DNA of 64,000 bases from Lactobacillus helsingborgensis (GCF_000970855.1 NZ_KQ034046.1:241567-305566), one strand, 5' to 3'. Shown: positions 1-8,747, counted from the first letter of the stretch. Notes: generated by a model from the letters alone, not told the origin. Made by a program: numbers and translations.

Positions 1-717
1 AATAATCCAGTTAAAAACGTCAAGTTTTACATGAAAAATGGTCAGCCCGCCTACAAGACGATCAACTTACCTACTAAAAAATTAGATGTGCCAGCAACGT
101 ATGCCAATAATGCTTTTGGCGCTATGGTTCCTAATGGTATCGCTAAAATTATTCGCTTGGTTTCACCTGAAAAGTGGGCACAGAAAAAAGGGCAGAATAA
201 ATTTGTCAGTTTCGTAAATGTGAAAAATTTCGATCAAGATTACCCCACCATCTTAAAATTGCAAAAACAGCAGTTAAAAGAAAATTCTGCTTATGAGTAT
301 ATATATACTTCGAGCAAGGCTGGCAGTTACCAGTTAATCAAGAATTTCAGCAGCGGGTTTGAATTTATGGGCTTCTTTTTAGGTATTGCCTTTCTAACCA
401 TGCTGGCTTCAACCCTGATGTTCAAGGTGCTAAGTGGTGCAGCCAGTGACAAAGTGCGCTACCAAATGTTATTTGAAATTGGCACAAGGGTAAAGGTATT
501 GCGTCAATCTATCAGAAATGAGATTGGAGTGCTGTTTCTTCTGCCTGGTGTATTGGGCGTGATCGACGTTCTCTTTGGCTTAAGATTATTTAAACTGCTC
601 TTACCGCACCCCTACCAGAACTTGTGGATTCCCTTTACGATTTTTATTGTGCTTTATCTGATTTATTACTTATTAACGGTGAAATTATATGAAAAAATCG
701 TGCTTGCACATGAATAA
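1..717 (+). CDS. FtsX-type ABC transporter permease, C-terminal part (cut by window edge)
   Basis: The frame is open from base 1, so this is the end of a gene that starts outside the window. It matches the C-terminal third of the next gene almost block for block: an extracellular stretch (VSPEKW, KFVSF, KQQLKENSAY) followed by three membrane segments, with the shared core MGFFLGIAFLTMLASTLMF and SGAASDKVRYQML. The family pairs with a cytoplasmic ATPase and exports or senses peptide antibiotics or lipids; the ATPase is presumably to the left. A tandem duplication is seen directly; the transported substrate cannot be read from the sequence. Confidence 0.8.
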   Translation, partial: NNPVKNVKFYMKNGQPAYKTINLPTKKLDVPATYANNAFGAMVPNGIAKIIRLVSPEKWAQKKGQNKFVSFVNVKNFDQDYPTILKLQKQQLKENSAYEYIYTSSKAGSYQLIKNFSSGFEFMGFFLGIAFLTMLASTLMFKVLSGAASDKVRYQMLFEIGTRVKVLRQSIRNEIGVLFLLPGVLGVIDVLFGLRLFKLLLPHPYQNLWIPFTIFIVLYLIYYLLTVKLYEKIVLAHE

Positions 718-771
718 AATTGGGGCAGTAATTAATACAAGTTTGTTTTTAGTAAAAGAAAAGGAGCAGTA

Positions 772-2586
772 ATGATTTGGAAGCTATCCGTGACGGGTAT
801 TAGGAATAGGCTGAAAGACTATCTGGTATTATTTTCCGGCTTGATTGTAGCCAGCATGATTTTCTATATGTTCTTGTCAATTGCTACTAACCCTGTATTT
901 ATTAGTAAAGATGTCTATGGTAGAACAGCATACCTGACGTATATTTTTACCTTTGGCATTATTTTGTTAGTAATCATTACATCTGTCTATTTGATTTATG
1001 CCAATTCGTTTTTGTTAAGTATGCGTAAGCATGACTATGGCATGTATATGATGCTTGGAGCCAAAAGCACGCGGATTGGTTTACTAATTTTTTCTGAAAC
1101 TCTGCTAACCGGCTTTTTAGCAGTTCTGCTGGGAATACTACTGGGGCTTGGGTTGACCACTATAGTTACCAAGGTGCTGATAGGTAAACTAGGGCTGGAA
1201 ATTACGCACTATAAGGCAATATTGCCCATCGCAATAATAGGGACTTTGCTTTTCTTTGTTATTATTTTTCTCTTGGGTGCACTGAGCAATGTGCACAAAC
1301 TTACACATACTCCGGTAATTGATCTTTTACACGAAGATCAAACTCCCATTAATCTTAATCATCATCCCGTTTTGCGGGGAATTGAAGCAATTTGCGGTGT
1401 GCTTTTGCTGGCTGTCGGTTACTATGTAATGACTTTGTCCACCAGATATATTTACTTTCTTATTCCCACCGCTTTAGTAACAATTATTGCTGGTTCTTTC
1501 TTCGTCTTTAATAGTGTCTTTACAGCTATAATTAATTATTTACTTAATAAAAAATCTTTTTCATATCGTGGCATTAATGAATTTACTCTTGGGCAGTTGA
1601 AATTTCGCTTGCAAAGCTACACCAAGATATTAACTATGATTTCAATTCTGTTTGCTTTGGCGCTAGGTGCAATTACAGTGGGGCTTAATTTTGGCTCCAT
1701 GAAGGATGAGACGCAAAAAAGCATTTATTATGATGCTACAATTGTTAGTCAGACACCAGCAGTTAAAAAAGCAGAAGCTAAGTTAACCATTAGCAATAAG
1801 CAGACTTATCACTACAAAGAAAAGGGGATGCACCTCTACTTTAACCGCGCGGAATTTGAAAAACAGCCGCTGAAAGAAATAGAAATCTATTTTCATGACA
1901 ATCAAGACAATTTACCTACATATAAAGTGAAAACACTGGTTACTGCCGAACTGGATCGACCGGAAACAGCTGCCAACAGCATTTTTAGTCAAATGGTGCC
2001 TAACGGCATTCCTAAGAAAATTAAGCTAGTTTCACCAAAAAGGTGGAATACACTTAGTGGTCAGAAAAAATTTGTCAGTTATATTAAAGTTAAAGACTTT
2101 GTCCATGATTTCCCAGTGATTAAACAAATTCAAAAACAGCAACTAAGGGAAAATCGCAATTACCAAGATATTTACCTTTCTTCCAAATCATATAACTATA
2201 ATAATATGATTGGCTTTACCAGTGCTTTTGAATTTATGGGCTTTTTCTTAGGAATAGCATTTCTGACTATGCTCGCTTCGACGTTAATGTTTAAAGTTTT
2301 AAGTGGTGCCGCTAGTGACAAGGTACGCTACCAGATGCTACATGAAATTGGAGCCAGGCCACAATTATTGCGCAGTTCAATTAGAAAGGAAATTGGTACT
2401 TTGTTTACCATGCCTGCAATTTTAGGCATAATAGATGTCCTTTGTGGCTTACAACTGTTTAAAACATTGCTGATATCTCCATACCATAATATCTGGATTC
2501 CATTCACAATATTTATTGTGCTTTATCTGGGTTATTACTTGTTAACAGTTACGTTATATGAAAAAATTGTACTCACAAATAAATAA
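772..2586 (+). CDS. FtsX/BceB-type ABC transporter permease
   Basis: Full-length 604-residue membrane protein. Start ATG follows AAAGGAGCAGTA. It shows a first membrane helix near residues 18-40, more helices near 55-80, 105-135, 150-170, 205-250 and 285-310, a long extracellular domain at about 320-490, and three C-terminal helices: the layout of FtsX-like permeases such as BceB. It is a close paralogue of the partial gene just upstream (55-base gap, probably one operon) and of the broken copy at 3988-5499. A hairpin with a T run follows. Likely partner is an upstream ATPase outside the window; role in peptide resistance or sensing is inference from the family. Confidence 0.85.
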   Translation: MIWKLSVTGIRNRLKDYLVLFSGLIVASMIFYMFLSIATNPVFISKDVYGRTAYLTYIFTFGIILLVIITSVYLIYANSFLLSMRKHDYGMYMMLGAKSTRIGLLIFSETLLTGFLAVLLGILLGLGLTTIVTKVLIGKLGLEITHYKAILPIAIIGTLLFFVIIFLLGALSNVHKLTHTPVIDLLHEDQTPINLNHHPVLRGIEAICGVLLLAVGYYVMTLSTRYIYFLIPTALVTIIAGSFFVFNSVFTAIINYLLNKKSFSYRGINEFTLGQLKFRLQSYTKILTMISILFALALGAITVGLNFGSMKDETQKSIYYDATIVSQTPAVKKAEAKLTISNKQTYHYKEKGMHLYFNRAEFEKQPLKEIEIYFHDNQDNLPTYKVKTLVTAELDRPETAANSIFSQMVPNGIPKKIKLVSPKRWNTLSGQKKFVSYIKVKDFVHDFPVIKQIQKQQLRENRNYQDIYLSSKSYNYNNMIGFTSAFEFMGFFLGIAFLTMLASTLMFKVLSGAASDKVRYQMLHEIGARPQLLRSSIRKEIGTLFTMPAILGIIDVLCGLQLFKTLLISPYHNIWIPFTIFIVLYLGYYLLTVTLYEKIVLTNK

Positions 2587-2673
2587 TCATAAAAAGACCG
2601 GATTTTGAAATAAATTTTCAAAATTAAACTAGTAACTCTTTAATTGATGGGAATTCACGCAACATCTCATGAA

Positions 2674-2714
2674 AAAATAAGCAAAAGTTGCTTGGACTAA
2701 TGCTTATTTTTTTC
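2674..2714 (+). terminator. Rho-independent terminator after the permease operon
   Basis: AAAAAATAAGCA pairs with TGCTTATTTTTTT across a 17-base loop, giving a stem followed by a T run about 90 bases after the permease stop codon. Confidence 0.75.
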
Positions 2715-2909
2715 GTCTAGTCGTGTCCTTTTGGATACGATTTTTTAATTGTTCAAATTGTGCAAAATTACCCGGTAAAAAAGACTTTAATTTCACAAAA
2801 TCTTAATTGGGGAGACGCTTTTATCCCTAGTATGCGAAAAATTGGTATAGGTTCCATTATTTAATGTTGGATTGATCTGGATTTTTTAGGTAAAAACATC
2901 AATAAATTT

Positions 2910-3161
2910 TTATGTAATTTCAGCTTGTTTTGTTTTGTTGACTTTTATCATTACAGTTAAAGTAACAGTGAAGACGATTGCACTAAATCCCAAGACACCA
3001 TACAGGGCATAATTAACATTGATTGTGCCAGCTATGATGGTAAATAATGTCGTCATTAATGGACCAGCGATTGCCAAGATTGTGTTTAAAAGCCCTGCTG
3101 AAGAAGATAATATTTTGCGATCTACGGAGACAACCAACCATTGCATTAACTTAGGACTGCT
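2910..3161 (-). pseudogene. Remnant of an MFS transporter (C-terminal end)
   Basis: About 83 codons read from a stop at 3162-3164 through SSPKLMQWLVVS to KTKQAEIT. Two hydrophobic segments and the SAGLLNTILAIAGPLMTT pattern look like the last two helices of a major facilitator drug transporter. The ATG at 3146 has no good ribosome site, and 78-83 residues is far below the usual ~400-500, so I read it as the surviving tail of a degraded gene. Flanking AT-rich sequence at 2715-2909 holds no other gene that I can support. Confidence 0.5.
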
Positions 3162-3227
3162 TTACGGCGAGTAAATCAACTGGAAAATATTTTTTCTTTG
3201 CGGAGGTTCAGTCCGAGTTATCTTTTA

Positions 3228-3311
3228 AAAAACAAAAAAGCGATCCAGCTGGATCGCCCCAGACGCTTAGTACGCCTCTTTTGCATGCGAAAATCGCACT
3301 TTATTTCTTCT
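3228..3311 (-). ncRNA. Candidate antitoxin antisense RNA (type I toxin-antitoxin)
   Basis: A minus-strand transcript is predicted from an extended -10 box (TGTTATAAT, plus coordinates 3318-3326) to a strong terminator whose stem is the perfect palindrome GCGATCCAGCTGGATCGC (3240-3257) followed on the minus strand by TTTTTTGTTTTTT. The ~85-nt RNA would carry two stretches complementary to the 52-residue peptide mRNA in the same antiparallel order: its 5' part (3312-3281) matches the mRNA start-codon region 3385-3418, with 13 contiguous pairs at TAGAAGAAATAAA, and its 3' part (3281-3269) matches the mRNA 5' end 3351-3361. It contains no ORF. Expression is predicted, not shown. Confidence 0.6.
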
Positions 3312-3317
3312 ATAACA

Positions 3318-3326
3318 ATTATAACA
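3318..3326 (-). promoter_or_regulatory. Extended -10 promoter for the antisense RNA
   Basis: Reads TGTTATAAT on the minus strand: a consensus -10 with the TGn extension, which can act without a good -35 (none is obvious). The start would fall near 3311. Confidence 0.5.
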
Positions 3327-3336
3327 CAAGAACACA

Positions 3337-3345
3337 TGATAGAAT
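3337..3345 (+). promoter_or_regulatory. Extended -10 promoter for the small membrane peptide
   Basis: TGATAGAAT (TGn plus TAGAAT) puts the mRNA start near 3352, so that the AGTACGTCTTT element lies at the very 5' end of the mRNA. It is divergent from, and 11 bases away from, the antisense RNA promoter. Confidence 0.45.
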
Positions 3346-3388
3346 ATAAAAGTACGTCTTTCAACCCTCCCTGAAAGGAGGTGATTGC

Positions 3389-3547
3389 ATGGGAAAGGTC
3401 GTACTTTTATTTCTTCTAACTTGTTTACTACTATCTATCCTAACGCCTGCACTGCGAGAGCTAGGAAAAGATCTTGATAAATTAGCAAACTTTCTCGATA
3501 AGTTAGCTAATTTAATTGAAAAGATTTTTTGGATATTTATGTGGTAA
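3389..3547 (+). CDS. Small hydrophobic peptide, candidate type I toxin (52 aa)
   Basis: A 52-residue peptide beginning MGKVVLLFLLTCLLLSIL: one membrane helix (about 3-20) then an amphipathic tail with the internal repeat LDKLANFLDKLANL and an aromatic end (IFWIFMW). It starts at ATG 3389 after a perfect AAAGGAGGTG. The ribosome site is locked in a hairpin (CCTCC 3366-3370 with GGAGG 3377-3381, loop CTGAAA), and a longer stem pairs AGTACG near 3351 with CGTACT near 3400. A divergent small RNA complementary to its start region lies just upstream and a terminator follows at once. This is the format of type I toxins; I do not recognise the peptide as Fst, TxpA, BsrG or Ldr. Toxicity is inference. 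Confidence 0.65.
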   Translation: MGKVVLLFLLTCLLLSILTPALRELGKDLDKLANFLDKLANLIEKIFWIFMW

Positions 3548-3555
3548 TCAACAAA

Positions 3556-3583
3556 GGGGTGGGATTTTTCTCCCGCCTTTTTT
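3556..3583 (+). terminator. Terminator of the small peptide mRNA
   Basis: GGTGGGA (3558-3564) pairs with TCCCGCC (3571-3577), allowing one G-T pair, followed by TTTTTT, nine bases after the stop codon region. It makes a self-contained transcript of about 230 nt. Confidence 0.65.
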
Positions 3584-3680
3584 ATATTTGTCATATCTAG
3601 CTTATTTGTGGCAAATATGACAATTTTACTAATAAAAAAACAATTATATTATTTATATAAATAACGAAGATTCTTCGAAA

Positions 3681-3914
3681 ATGAATAAATAAAAAAAGGC
3701 AAAGTTATTACGTGAATTATATGCTGATCCAACTTTGATAAATTAGAAAGATGCGAAAGATGTTTGTAAGTTAAGTGGGAATCTAAAAATAGAGTCTAAA
3801 GTAGATGATTGTTTCTATGAAGCATTTGTAGATGGATTATTTATAAAGTTTAGACCGGAAAAAAATTATAAAGATAAGCAAGTTTTCTATAAAGGGAAAT
3901 GCTTTAAAAACTAA
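3681..3914 (+). pseudogene. Decayed small gene with two in-frame stop codons
   Basis: Starting at ATG 3681 the frame reads MNK, stop, KKAKLLRELYADPTLIN, stop, then KDAKDVCKLSGNLKIESK and on to VFYKGKCFKN before a final stop. The unbroken coding character on both sides of each TAA/TAG, in one frame, indicates a 77-residue gene killed by nonsense changes. I do not recognise the family. It lies between the candidate toxin module and a truncated permease, in a stretch of gene decay. Confidence 0.45.
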
Positions 3915-3987
3915 GTATTAAAATATGCTAAAGAAAATAGATAGCTTATTAAAAAGTTGGTAGCGCTAACTATAATTAAGTTAAAAG

Positions 3988-5499
3988 GTGGTCTGCTTGA
4001 AGGAGCGAACAGAAAGTTTGGTGATCTTGATGCAAAAATTAAAAAATATGCGCGTTGGACTGATAGAACTTTGTGCGACACTCATTATTGGCGGTTTGAT
4101 GATAATTGCTGGTATTATTTTAGGGTTGGATATAGCTTCTTTAATTATTAAGTTATTTAGCGGTTTAATAAAACCAAATGTGCCGAATTTTAACGTCATT
4201 AACAGTTTTCTGCGGATAAATTCAGGCATGCAAGTGGCTATGTTACTGGCGGTTCTAATAATTGTTGGCGGCATAGTAGTAACTTATAGGTTAACCAGAA
4301 CTATTTTAAAAAGTGTAGCTGCAAAAGAAGTTGCACCTGCAATTTTTCAAAAACATTTAGGACTAAGAATAATTGAAGTGGTTTTAGGGTTGACGGCAGT
4401 AGTTGCAGGCTACTTTATGCTAAATTTACCTAGTCAAAGTCTGTTTAATCCTTTATTACCAGCATTTGTCACAATTGTATCAGGTACTTATATGCTTTGC
4501 CACTCGTTATTAAGCTTGGTGCCTGCAAATTGGTTTGGCAAAATTAATTTAACTAGAGGAAAAACGCAGCAGGGACTTCATCATTATGCTGGCGTTTTTA
4601 CTATCATTTCCATACTCTTTGCCTTGACTATGGGCGCTCTGGCTTTAAGTCATGACTTTAATGCCTTTTCTCAAGATATTAAGAGGGGAACTTATTATGA
4701 TGGCGTAATTGTCAGCAACACCGCCAATATTAAAAACGATGTGGCGCAACTAAAAATTAAAAAGCAACAAACTTATCATTATAAAGAAACAAAAGGGCAC
4801 TTTTATTTTGTTCGTAATGAATTGGCAAATAATCCAATTAAGTATGTCAAAAGCACCGGTAGACGCAATTTTCAAGTCAAATCTATTAAGTTAGACCAAT
4901 TGAATAAAAATTCTCTAGCAGATGATAGTTTTCGTGAACTCGTTCCCAATGGTTTTAAAAATAAAAAAATTGCACTTCGTTCAACTGCAGAATTAAATAA
5001 GATTAAAGGTAAAACTAAATATCTGACTGTGGTGCAGCTAAACAGTTTTGATAGAGATTGGCCGTTTTTACTAAAAATTGAGCATAAACGGGCTCAAAGT
5101 AATCTTGCTTATAGTCACCTCTATAGCAACTCTAAGGCGGCTACTTATCAGCTGATATTGGGGATGAGTAAAGAAATGAAGATCTTGGGCTACTCACTGG
5201 CATTTGTATTTGGTGCAAGCCTGATTGCGATCTTGATAATAGTAGTCAAAGCTGCTAAACGAGATCAGAAATTAGTAAATGAGAGGCTGACTCAAAGAAC
5301 ATGGCAGAGCAAAACCGGACTTTTGTTCTTTATTCCCGCAATATTTGGGGTCTTTGATGTTTTGTTTGGCTTGAGATTTTTCAATCAGGTTTTGCCAACA
5401 GCATATTATGAAGTTTGGCTGCCAATAGTGCTAATGTTGCTGGCTTATTTTGCTATTTATCTGCTAACAGTGACGCGGCATCACAAAGTTGAGTTTTAA
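3988..5499 (+). pseudogene. N-terminally truncated FtsX-type permease (third tandem copy)
   Basis: The open frame aligns with the 604-residue permease at 772-2586 only from about its residue 100 (KNMRVGLIELCATLI against KSTRIGLLIFSETLL) and then continues to the C-terminus, so the first two membrane segments are missing. Possible starts are GTG 3988 or GTG 4021, the latter 16 bases after an AAGGAG. The rest is intact, including the extracellular domain and three last helices, though the FMGFFLG core of the sisters is diverged (KILGYSLAFVFGAS). It could still be translated as a short permease; I favour a deletion remnant. A terminator follows. Confidence 0.6.
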
Positions 5500-5513
5500 A
5501 AATTTAGACAATG

Positions 5514-5542
5514 AAAAAGCACGCTAAAGAGCGTGCTTTTTT
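5514..5542. terminator. Bidirectional terminator
   Basis: AAAAAGCACGCT, loop AAAG, AGCGTGCTTTTTT: a strong stem with A and T runs on either side, serving the permease copy on the plus strand and the EET arm ending at 5555 on the minus strand. Confidence 0.85.
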
Positions 5543-5554
5543 CAGCGTCTTTAA

Positions 5555-6568
5555 TTAATGAAAGATAATGCCTAAAATTAGTCCGCAGACTTGCATTAAT
5601 TGAAACCAAAACAAGTTTTGCGGTGCTAAATCAAAAGTTGTGGGTACTCTGTGCTTGATGTTATCTTCATCAACCCAGAAAGCCATATCCTTGGTCTGCT
5701 TCTGCCTGAATGCCTGCACGTTTTTATAGAGCTTCGGCAAAGTTACAAAAATTAATAGTTGCCAAATGGGTAAAAGACGAAATATGACGCTGATAGCGAC
5801 TATTGCAAATGGAGCCAGGGTTAAAAAACTAAACAAGTTTAAGGAATTCTGAACTCCAATGTATGAAGGTAGGGTGTGACGGCCATTAGCCAAGTCCTGC
5901 TTTAAGTCGCAGGTATTGTCCGCCAGCATCGTTGCTGCGTTAAAGAAAGCTTGTGGTAAAGCTACCCAAAAAATTAACAGGAGGTTGGCTAAATTGCCCC
6001 CAACAATAAATTGCGGCCAATCAAAATTTAAATAGGCTAATTGACTTACTGGTGAATTGATGTAAACGGCTAAGAACATAATTCCCAGTCCTTCGAATAA
6101 ACCGGCAAGAATTTCGCCTAGCGGTACTCTGGAAAAGGGAACGGGGCCGTAGGTGTAAAATACAGCCACAAAAAGTCCGGGGGCACCGATCAGCAAAATA
6201 AAAAGATTGGTTCGCACAGTTAGCCAAATTCCTAAAACTGCTGCGATTAAAAGCAGAGTAAGCATGACCGCCATTGCAGTTGTCGGCGATAAATTACGTT
6301 TGCCAATTAAATTATGTTCTTTTTGATAATCTTTGCTTTTAGCCAGACGATAGTCTTGAACGTTATTAAAACCAGTCACAAATAAAGCTATTGCGCCTTG
6401 AGCAACTAGGTATATTAAAGAATTTTGCCAATTAAAAGTATGAAAATAAAAGTAAGCAAATAGAATTCCTAATAAATAAGGCATTAAACTATTGAGCTTG
6501 GTATTAAGCCGCACCAACTCAAAAAAATCGGTTATTGTAAAATGACTGTACTTTTTTTTAGCCTCCAT
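5555..6568 (-). CDS. dmkA: UbiA-family prenyltransferase, DHNA polyprenyltransferase (DmkA/MenA type)
   Basis: Integral membrane enzyme of 337 residues (8-9 helices) that attaches a polyprenyl chain to 1,4-dihydroxy-2-naphthoate to give demethylmenaquinone. Two Mg-diphosphate motifs of the UbiA family are visible: NNVQDYRLAKSKD near residue 70 and DNTCDLKQD near 220. I chose ATG 6568 (MEAKKKYS) because GAAAGGAAA lies eight bases before it; a TTG 15 bases upstream would lack one. It is the last gene of the minus-strand EET arm, 39 bases after apbE. No menaquinone-nucleus genes are in the window, so the naphthoate may have to be imported. Confidence 0.85.
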   Translation of the reverse strand: MEAKKKYSHFTITDFFELVRLNTKLNSLMPYLLGILFAYFYFHTFNWQNSLIYLVAQGAIALFVTGFNNVQDYRLAKSKDYQKEHNLIGKRNLSPTTAMAVMLTLLLIAAVLGIWLTVRTNLFILLIGAPGLFVAVFYTYGPVPFSRVPLGEILAGLFEGLGIMFLAVYINSPVSQLAYLNFDWPQFIVGGNLANLLLIFWVALPQAFFNAATMLADNTCDLKQDLANGRHTLPSYIGVQNSLNLFSFLTLAPFAIVAISVIFRLLPIWQLLIFVTLPKLYKNVQAFRQKQTKDMAFWVDEDNIKHRVPTTFDLAPQNLFWFQLMQVCGLILGIIFH

Positions 6569-6607
6569 TGATTTTCCTTTCAAAATATTGTCTTTATTTA
6601 TCCAAAA

Positions 6608-7699
6608 TTAATTGCTGGTTTTTAACTTTGCCAGTTGATAACCATTATCCGTAAACAGTTTGAATTTATCTTTTAAGCCCGAGGTAACGTAGACTTTTTT
6701 CTTTTTAGTAATAAAAATTGCCTCTACGCCTGACAGATGTTCTACATAGTCATAGCCCTTTTTCAAACCGCGGTTAAATACTGCAGTTGACAGTCCATCA
6801 CCTGTGGTTGACCGCTTGGCAATAATTGTGACACTTAACAAGTTGTTTTGACAAGGGTAACCCGTTTGGGGATTCATTAAGTGACTATAAATTTTGTTTC
6901 CGACTTTGAGATAACGCTCATAAATACCTGATGTTACTGCAGTAGCATTCTTTTCCGGTAAGGAGCCGATCGCATCACCCCGCGCAGCACTGGGGTCTTG
7001 AATCCCCACGGTCCAATTACTGTTATTGGTTGGGGAGTTGCCTAAAACGTAGATATTGCCGCCCAGATCAATAATGGCACTGGTGACGCCCTTTTTTTGC
7101 AAGACTTTCATAACTTCATCAGAAATAAAGCCTTTAGCCATTCCTCCTAAATCAAGCATCATCTTCTTTTTCTTTAAGAAAACGGTGCGTTTTTGATCGT
7201 TAAAAACCACATTATGGTAATTAACTAATGGTAGCCGTTTTTTGATGGTACTTGCTTTTGGTTTATGGGCATCGGGGAAACCTATTCGCCATAAGCTGGT
7301 AATTGGTCCAATTGTTAAGTCGAATGTACCAGCAGAAATTTTGCTGTAATGATAGGCGTCTTTACACATACGGTAAATAGTAGGGGTAACTTTTACCGGT
7401 TTAATTCCAGCATACCTGTTGATTTTGTCTATTTCACTGCCTTTTTGATTAACTGTGGTTTGAGCTGCTAATTCCTTAATTCGGTTAAAGCCGGCCTTCA
7501 GGGCTTTTTGCTGGTGTTTGTTGTAAATTTTGATGGTGCAAACTGTTCCCATTAAAAATTGGGTATCTGAAGTGGGAGTAGTGGTAACAGGTGTTTTTAC
7601 CGGGGCACTAGTTTTACTTTGAGTTGAGCAAGAAGTTAGGCTAAAACATGCTAATAAAATTGCAATTACCAGCATAAACTTGTTTGTTTGCTTGGTCAT
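6608..7699 (-). CDS. apbE: FAD:protein FMN transferase, exported lipoprotein (ApbE/FmnB)
   Basis: It transfers FMN from FAD to a threonine of extracytoplasmic flavoproteins, here most likely PplA encoded just upstream. The 363-residue product starts MTKQTNKF and has a signal peptide with lipobox LTSC, so it acts outside the membrane. Family motifs: FLMGTVCTIKIY, MMLDLGGMAKGF, AVTSGIYERYL, HLMNPQTGYP and the metal-site TTGDGLSTAVF. The start ATG 7699 follows AGGAG by 11 bases; upstream in-frame codons are not needed. It sits between pplA and dmkA in the EET locus, unlike the signal-less ApbE copy at 50666. Confidence 0.92.
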   Translation of the reverse strand: MTKQTNKFMLVIAILLACFSLTSCSTQSKTSAPVKTPVTTTPTSDTQFLMGTVCTIKIYNKHQQKALKAGFNRIKELAAQTTVNQKGSEIDKINRYAGIKPVKVTPTIYRMCKDAYHYSKISAGTFDLTIGPITSLWRIGFPDAHKPKASTIKKRLPLVNYHNVVFNDQKRTVFLKKKKMMLDLGGMAKGFISDEVMKVLQKKGVTSAIIDLGGNIYVLGNSPTNNSNWTVGIQDPSAARGDAIGSLPEKNATAVTSGIYERYLKVGNKIYSHLMNPQTGYPCQNNLLSVTIIAKRSTTGDGLSTAVFNRGLKKGYDYVEHLSGVEAIFITKKKKVYVTSGLKDKFKLFTDNGYQLAKLKTSN

Positions 7700-7768
7700 A
7701 TCACTTATTTCTCCTAATAAAAAAGAGCGGCTAAATGTCACTCCTTTTGTAATTAACTAATTAACTTT

Positions 7769-8686
7769 TTATTCTTGATAAACAATATTGTCAACCTTGA
7801 TAGTTCCGCTTTCACCCTTTTGTGCGGCATTAATTAGTTGATCAGCATAAGCGATAAATGAATGAGAAGACTCTGTTGCTCCCGAAACTGCTTGAACTTT
7901 TTCGGTATTTCCTTTAGCTTTTAAGAATTCTTTTTGTAATTTTGGAATGTACTCTTTCGGTCCAACTTTGTTAACTTTCTTCATTTGCTTTTCGTAAGCA
8001 GCATTCTTGGTCTTGGAAACACCTTTTTTGTTAATTTGGTCGTATTTAAAATCACTGACTTTGCCTTTTTTAACTACCATGGTTAACACTTGACGGTAAC
8101 CGTGGCTGTAGTTCTTTTCTGCTAATTTATATGTGCCGTCTTTTAATTTTTGATTGTTATTGATGTGAATGGTAGCAGTATCGCCCTTTTGAGCTGCCTG
8201 TGTTAACTGGTTGACATAGTTCTTTAAAGTGGTGCTTGAACTGGTAGCACCGGAAACGACTTGGATAGCGCTTGAATTAGCGCCACTAGCGGCGAATGAT
8301 TTTTGCAATTTAGGGATGTATTCTTTAGGACCGATTTTTGCTTGAGAATACTTCTTCATTTGTGCTTCATATTTAGCGTCTTTCGCCTTTGATTTACCAT
8401 TCTTGTCTACATTATCATAGCTTGTGTCTGTAACCTTGCCATCTTTAACGGTCATAGAAACCTTTACTTTATAGCCATTGAAATAATTGTCTTCGACTAA
8501 TTTGTAAACCCCATCTTGCAATTTGCCACCGGCAATCTGCTTAGGGGTTTTCTTCTTTTCGACCTTACTTTCTTTTGGCTTAGAATCGCTTGAAGAACTT
8601 TTCTTAGCCGTAGTTGAACAAGCACTAAGCAAAAGCGTAGAAAGTGCCAAAATAGCTGTGCTGGTTATAAATTTATTATTTTTCAT
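7769..8686 (-). CDS. pplA: Flavinylated EET lipoprotein with two FMN-binding domains (PplA)
   Basis: A 305-residue surface lipoprotein: signal peptide with lipobox LLSACS, a Ser/Lys-rich linker, then two repeats of the FMN-binding fold (about residues 55-170 and 180-300). Each repeat has the pattern DGxYKL...YxxGYK...KxGPKEYIPKLQK and ends with the flavinylation site SGAT (VVSGATSSS and AVSGATESS), where ApbE would link FMN to threonine. Start ATG 8686 follows GAGGGAG. It is first in the minus-strand EET arm and would be the terminal electron carrier to iron or flavin outside the cell, as in Listeria and L. plantarum. Confidence 0.92.
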   Translation of the reverse strand: MKNNKFITSTAILALSTLLLSACSTTAKKSSSSDSKPKESKVEKKKTPKQIAGGKLQDGVYKLVEDNYFNGYKVKVSMTVKDGKVTDTSYDNVDKNGKSKAKDAKYEAQMKKYSQAKIGPKEYIPKLQKSFAASGANSSAIQVVSGATSSSTTLKNYVNQLTQAAQKGDTATIHINNNQKLKDGTYKLAEKNYSHGYRQVLTMVVKKGKVSDFKYDQINKKGVSKTKNAAYEKQMKKVNKVGPKEYIPKLQKEFLKAKGNTEKVQAVSGATESSHSFIAYADQLINAAQKGESGTIKVDNIVYQE

Positions 8687-8747
8687 AATATCTCCCTCAG
8701 TGATCATATCAAACCATATAACATTGTGTACACATTCACTTAATTAG

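Larger units (their letters stand above)
3269..3418. repeat. Imperfect direct repeat linking antisense RNA and toxin mRNA
   Basis: Copy one at 3269-3312 and copy two at 3351-3418. Shared blocks are AGTACGYCT (3269/3351) and a 32-34-base block from TTGCATG (3281/3385) through CACTTTATTTCTTCTA (3297-3312), which in copy two is TACTTTTATTTCTTCTA. Copy two carries an extra ~23 bases, exactly the Shine-Dalgarno hairpin. Copy one therefore looks like a duplicated toxin 5' end that is now read backwards as antisense RNA. Confidence 0.75.

Noticed and set aside
3361-3594. A 77-codon minus-strand frame over the small peptide gene.
   Set aside because: It is antisense to a peptide with perfect ribosome site and terminator, has a terminator in its own 5' end and no family resemblance.
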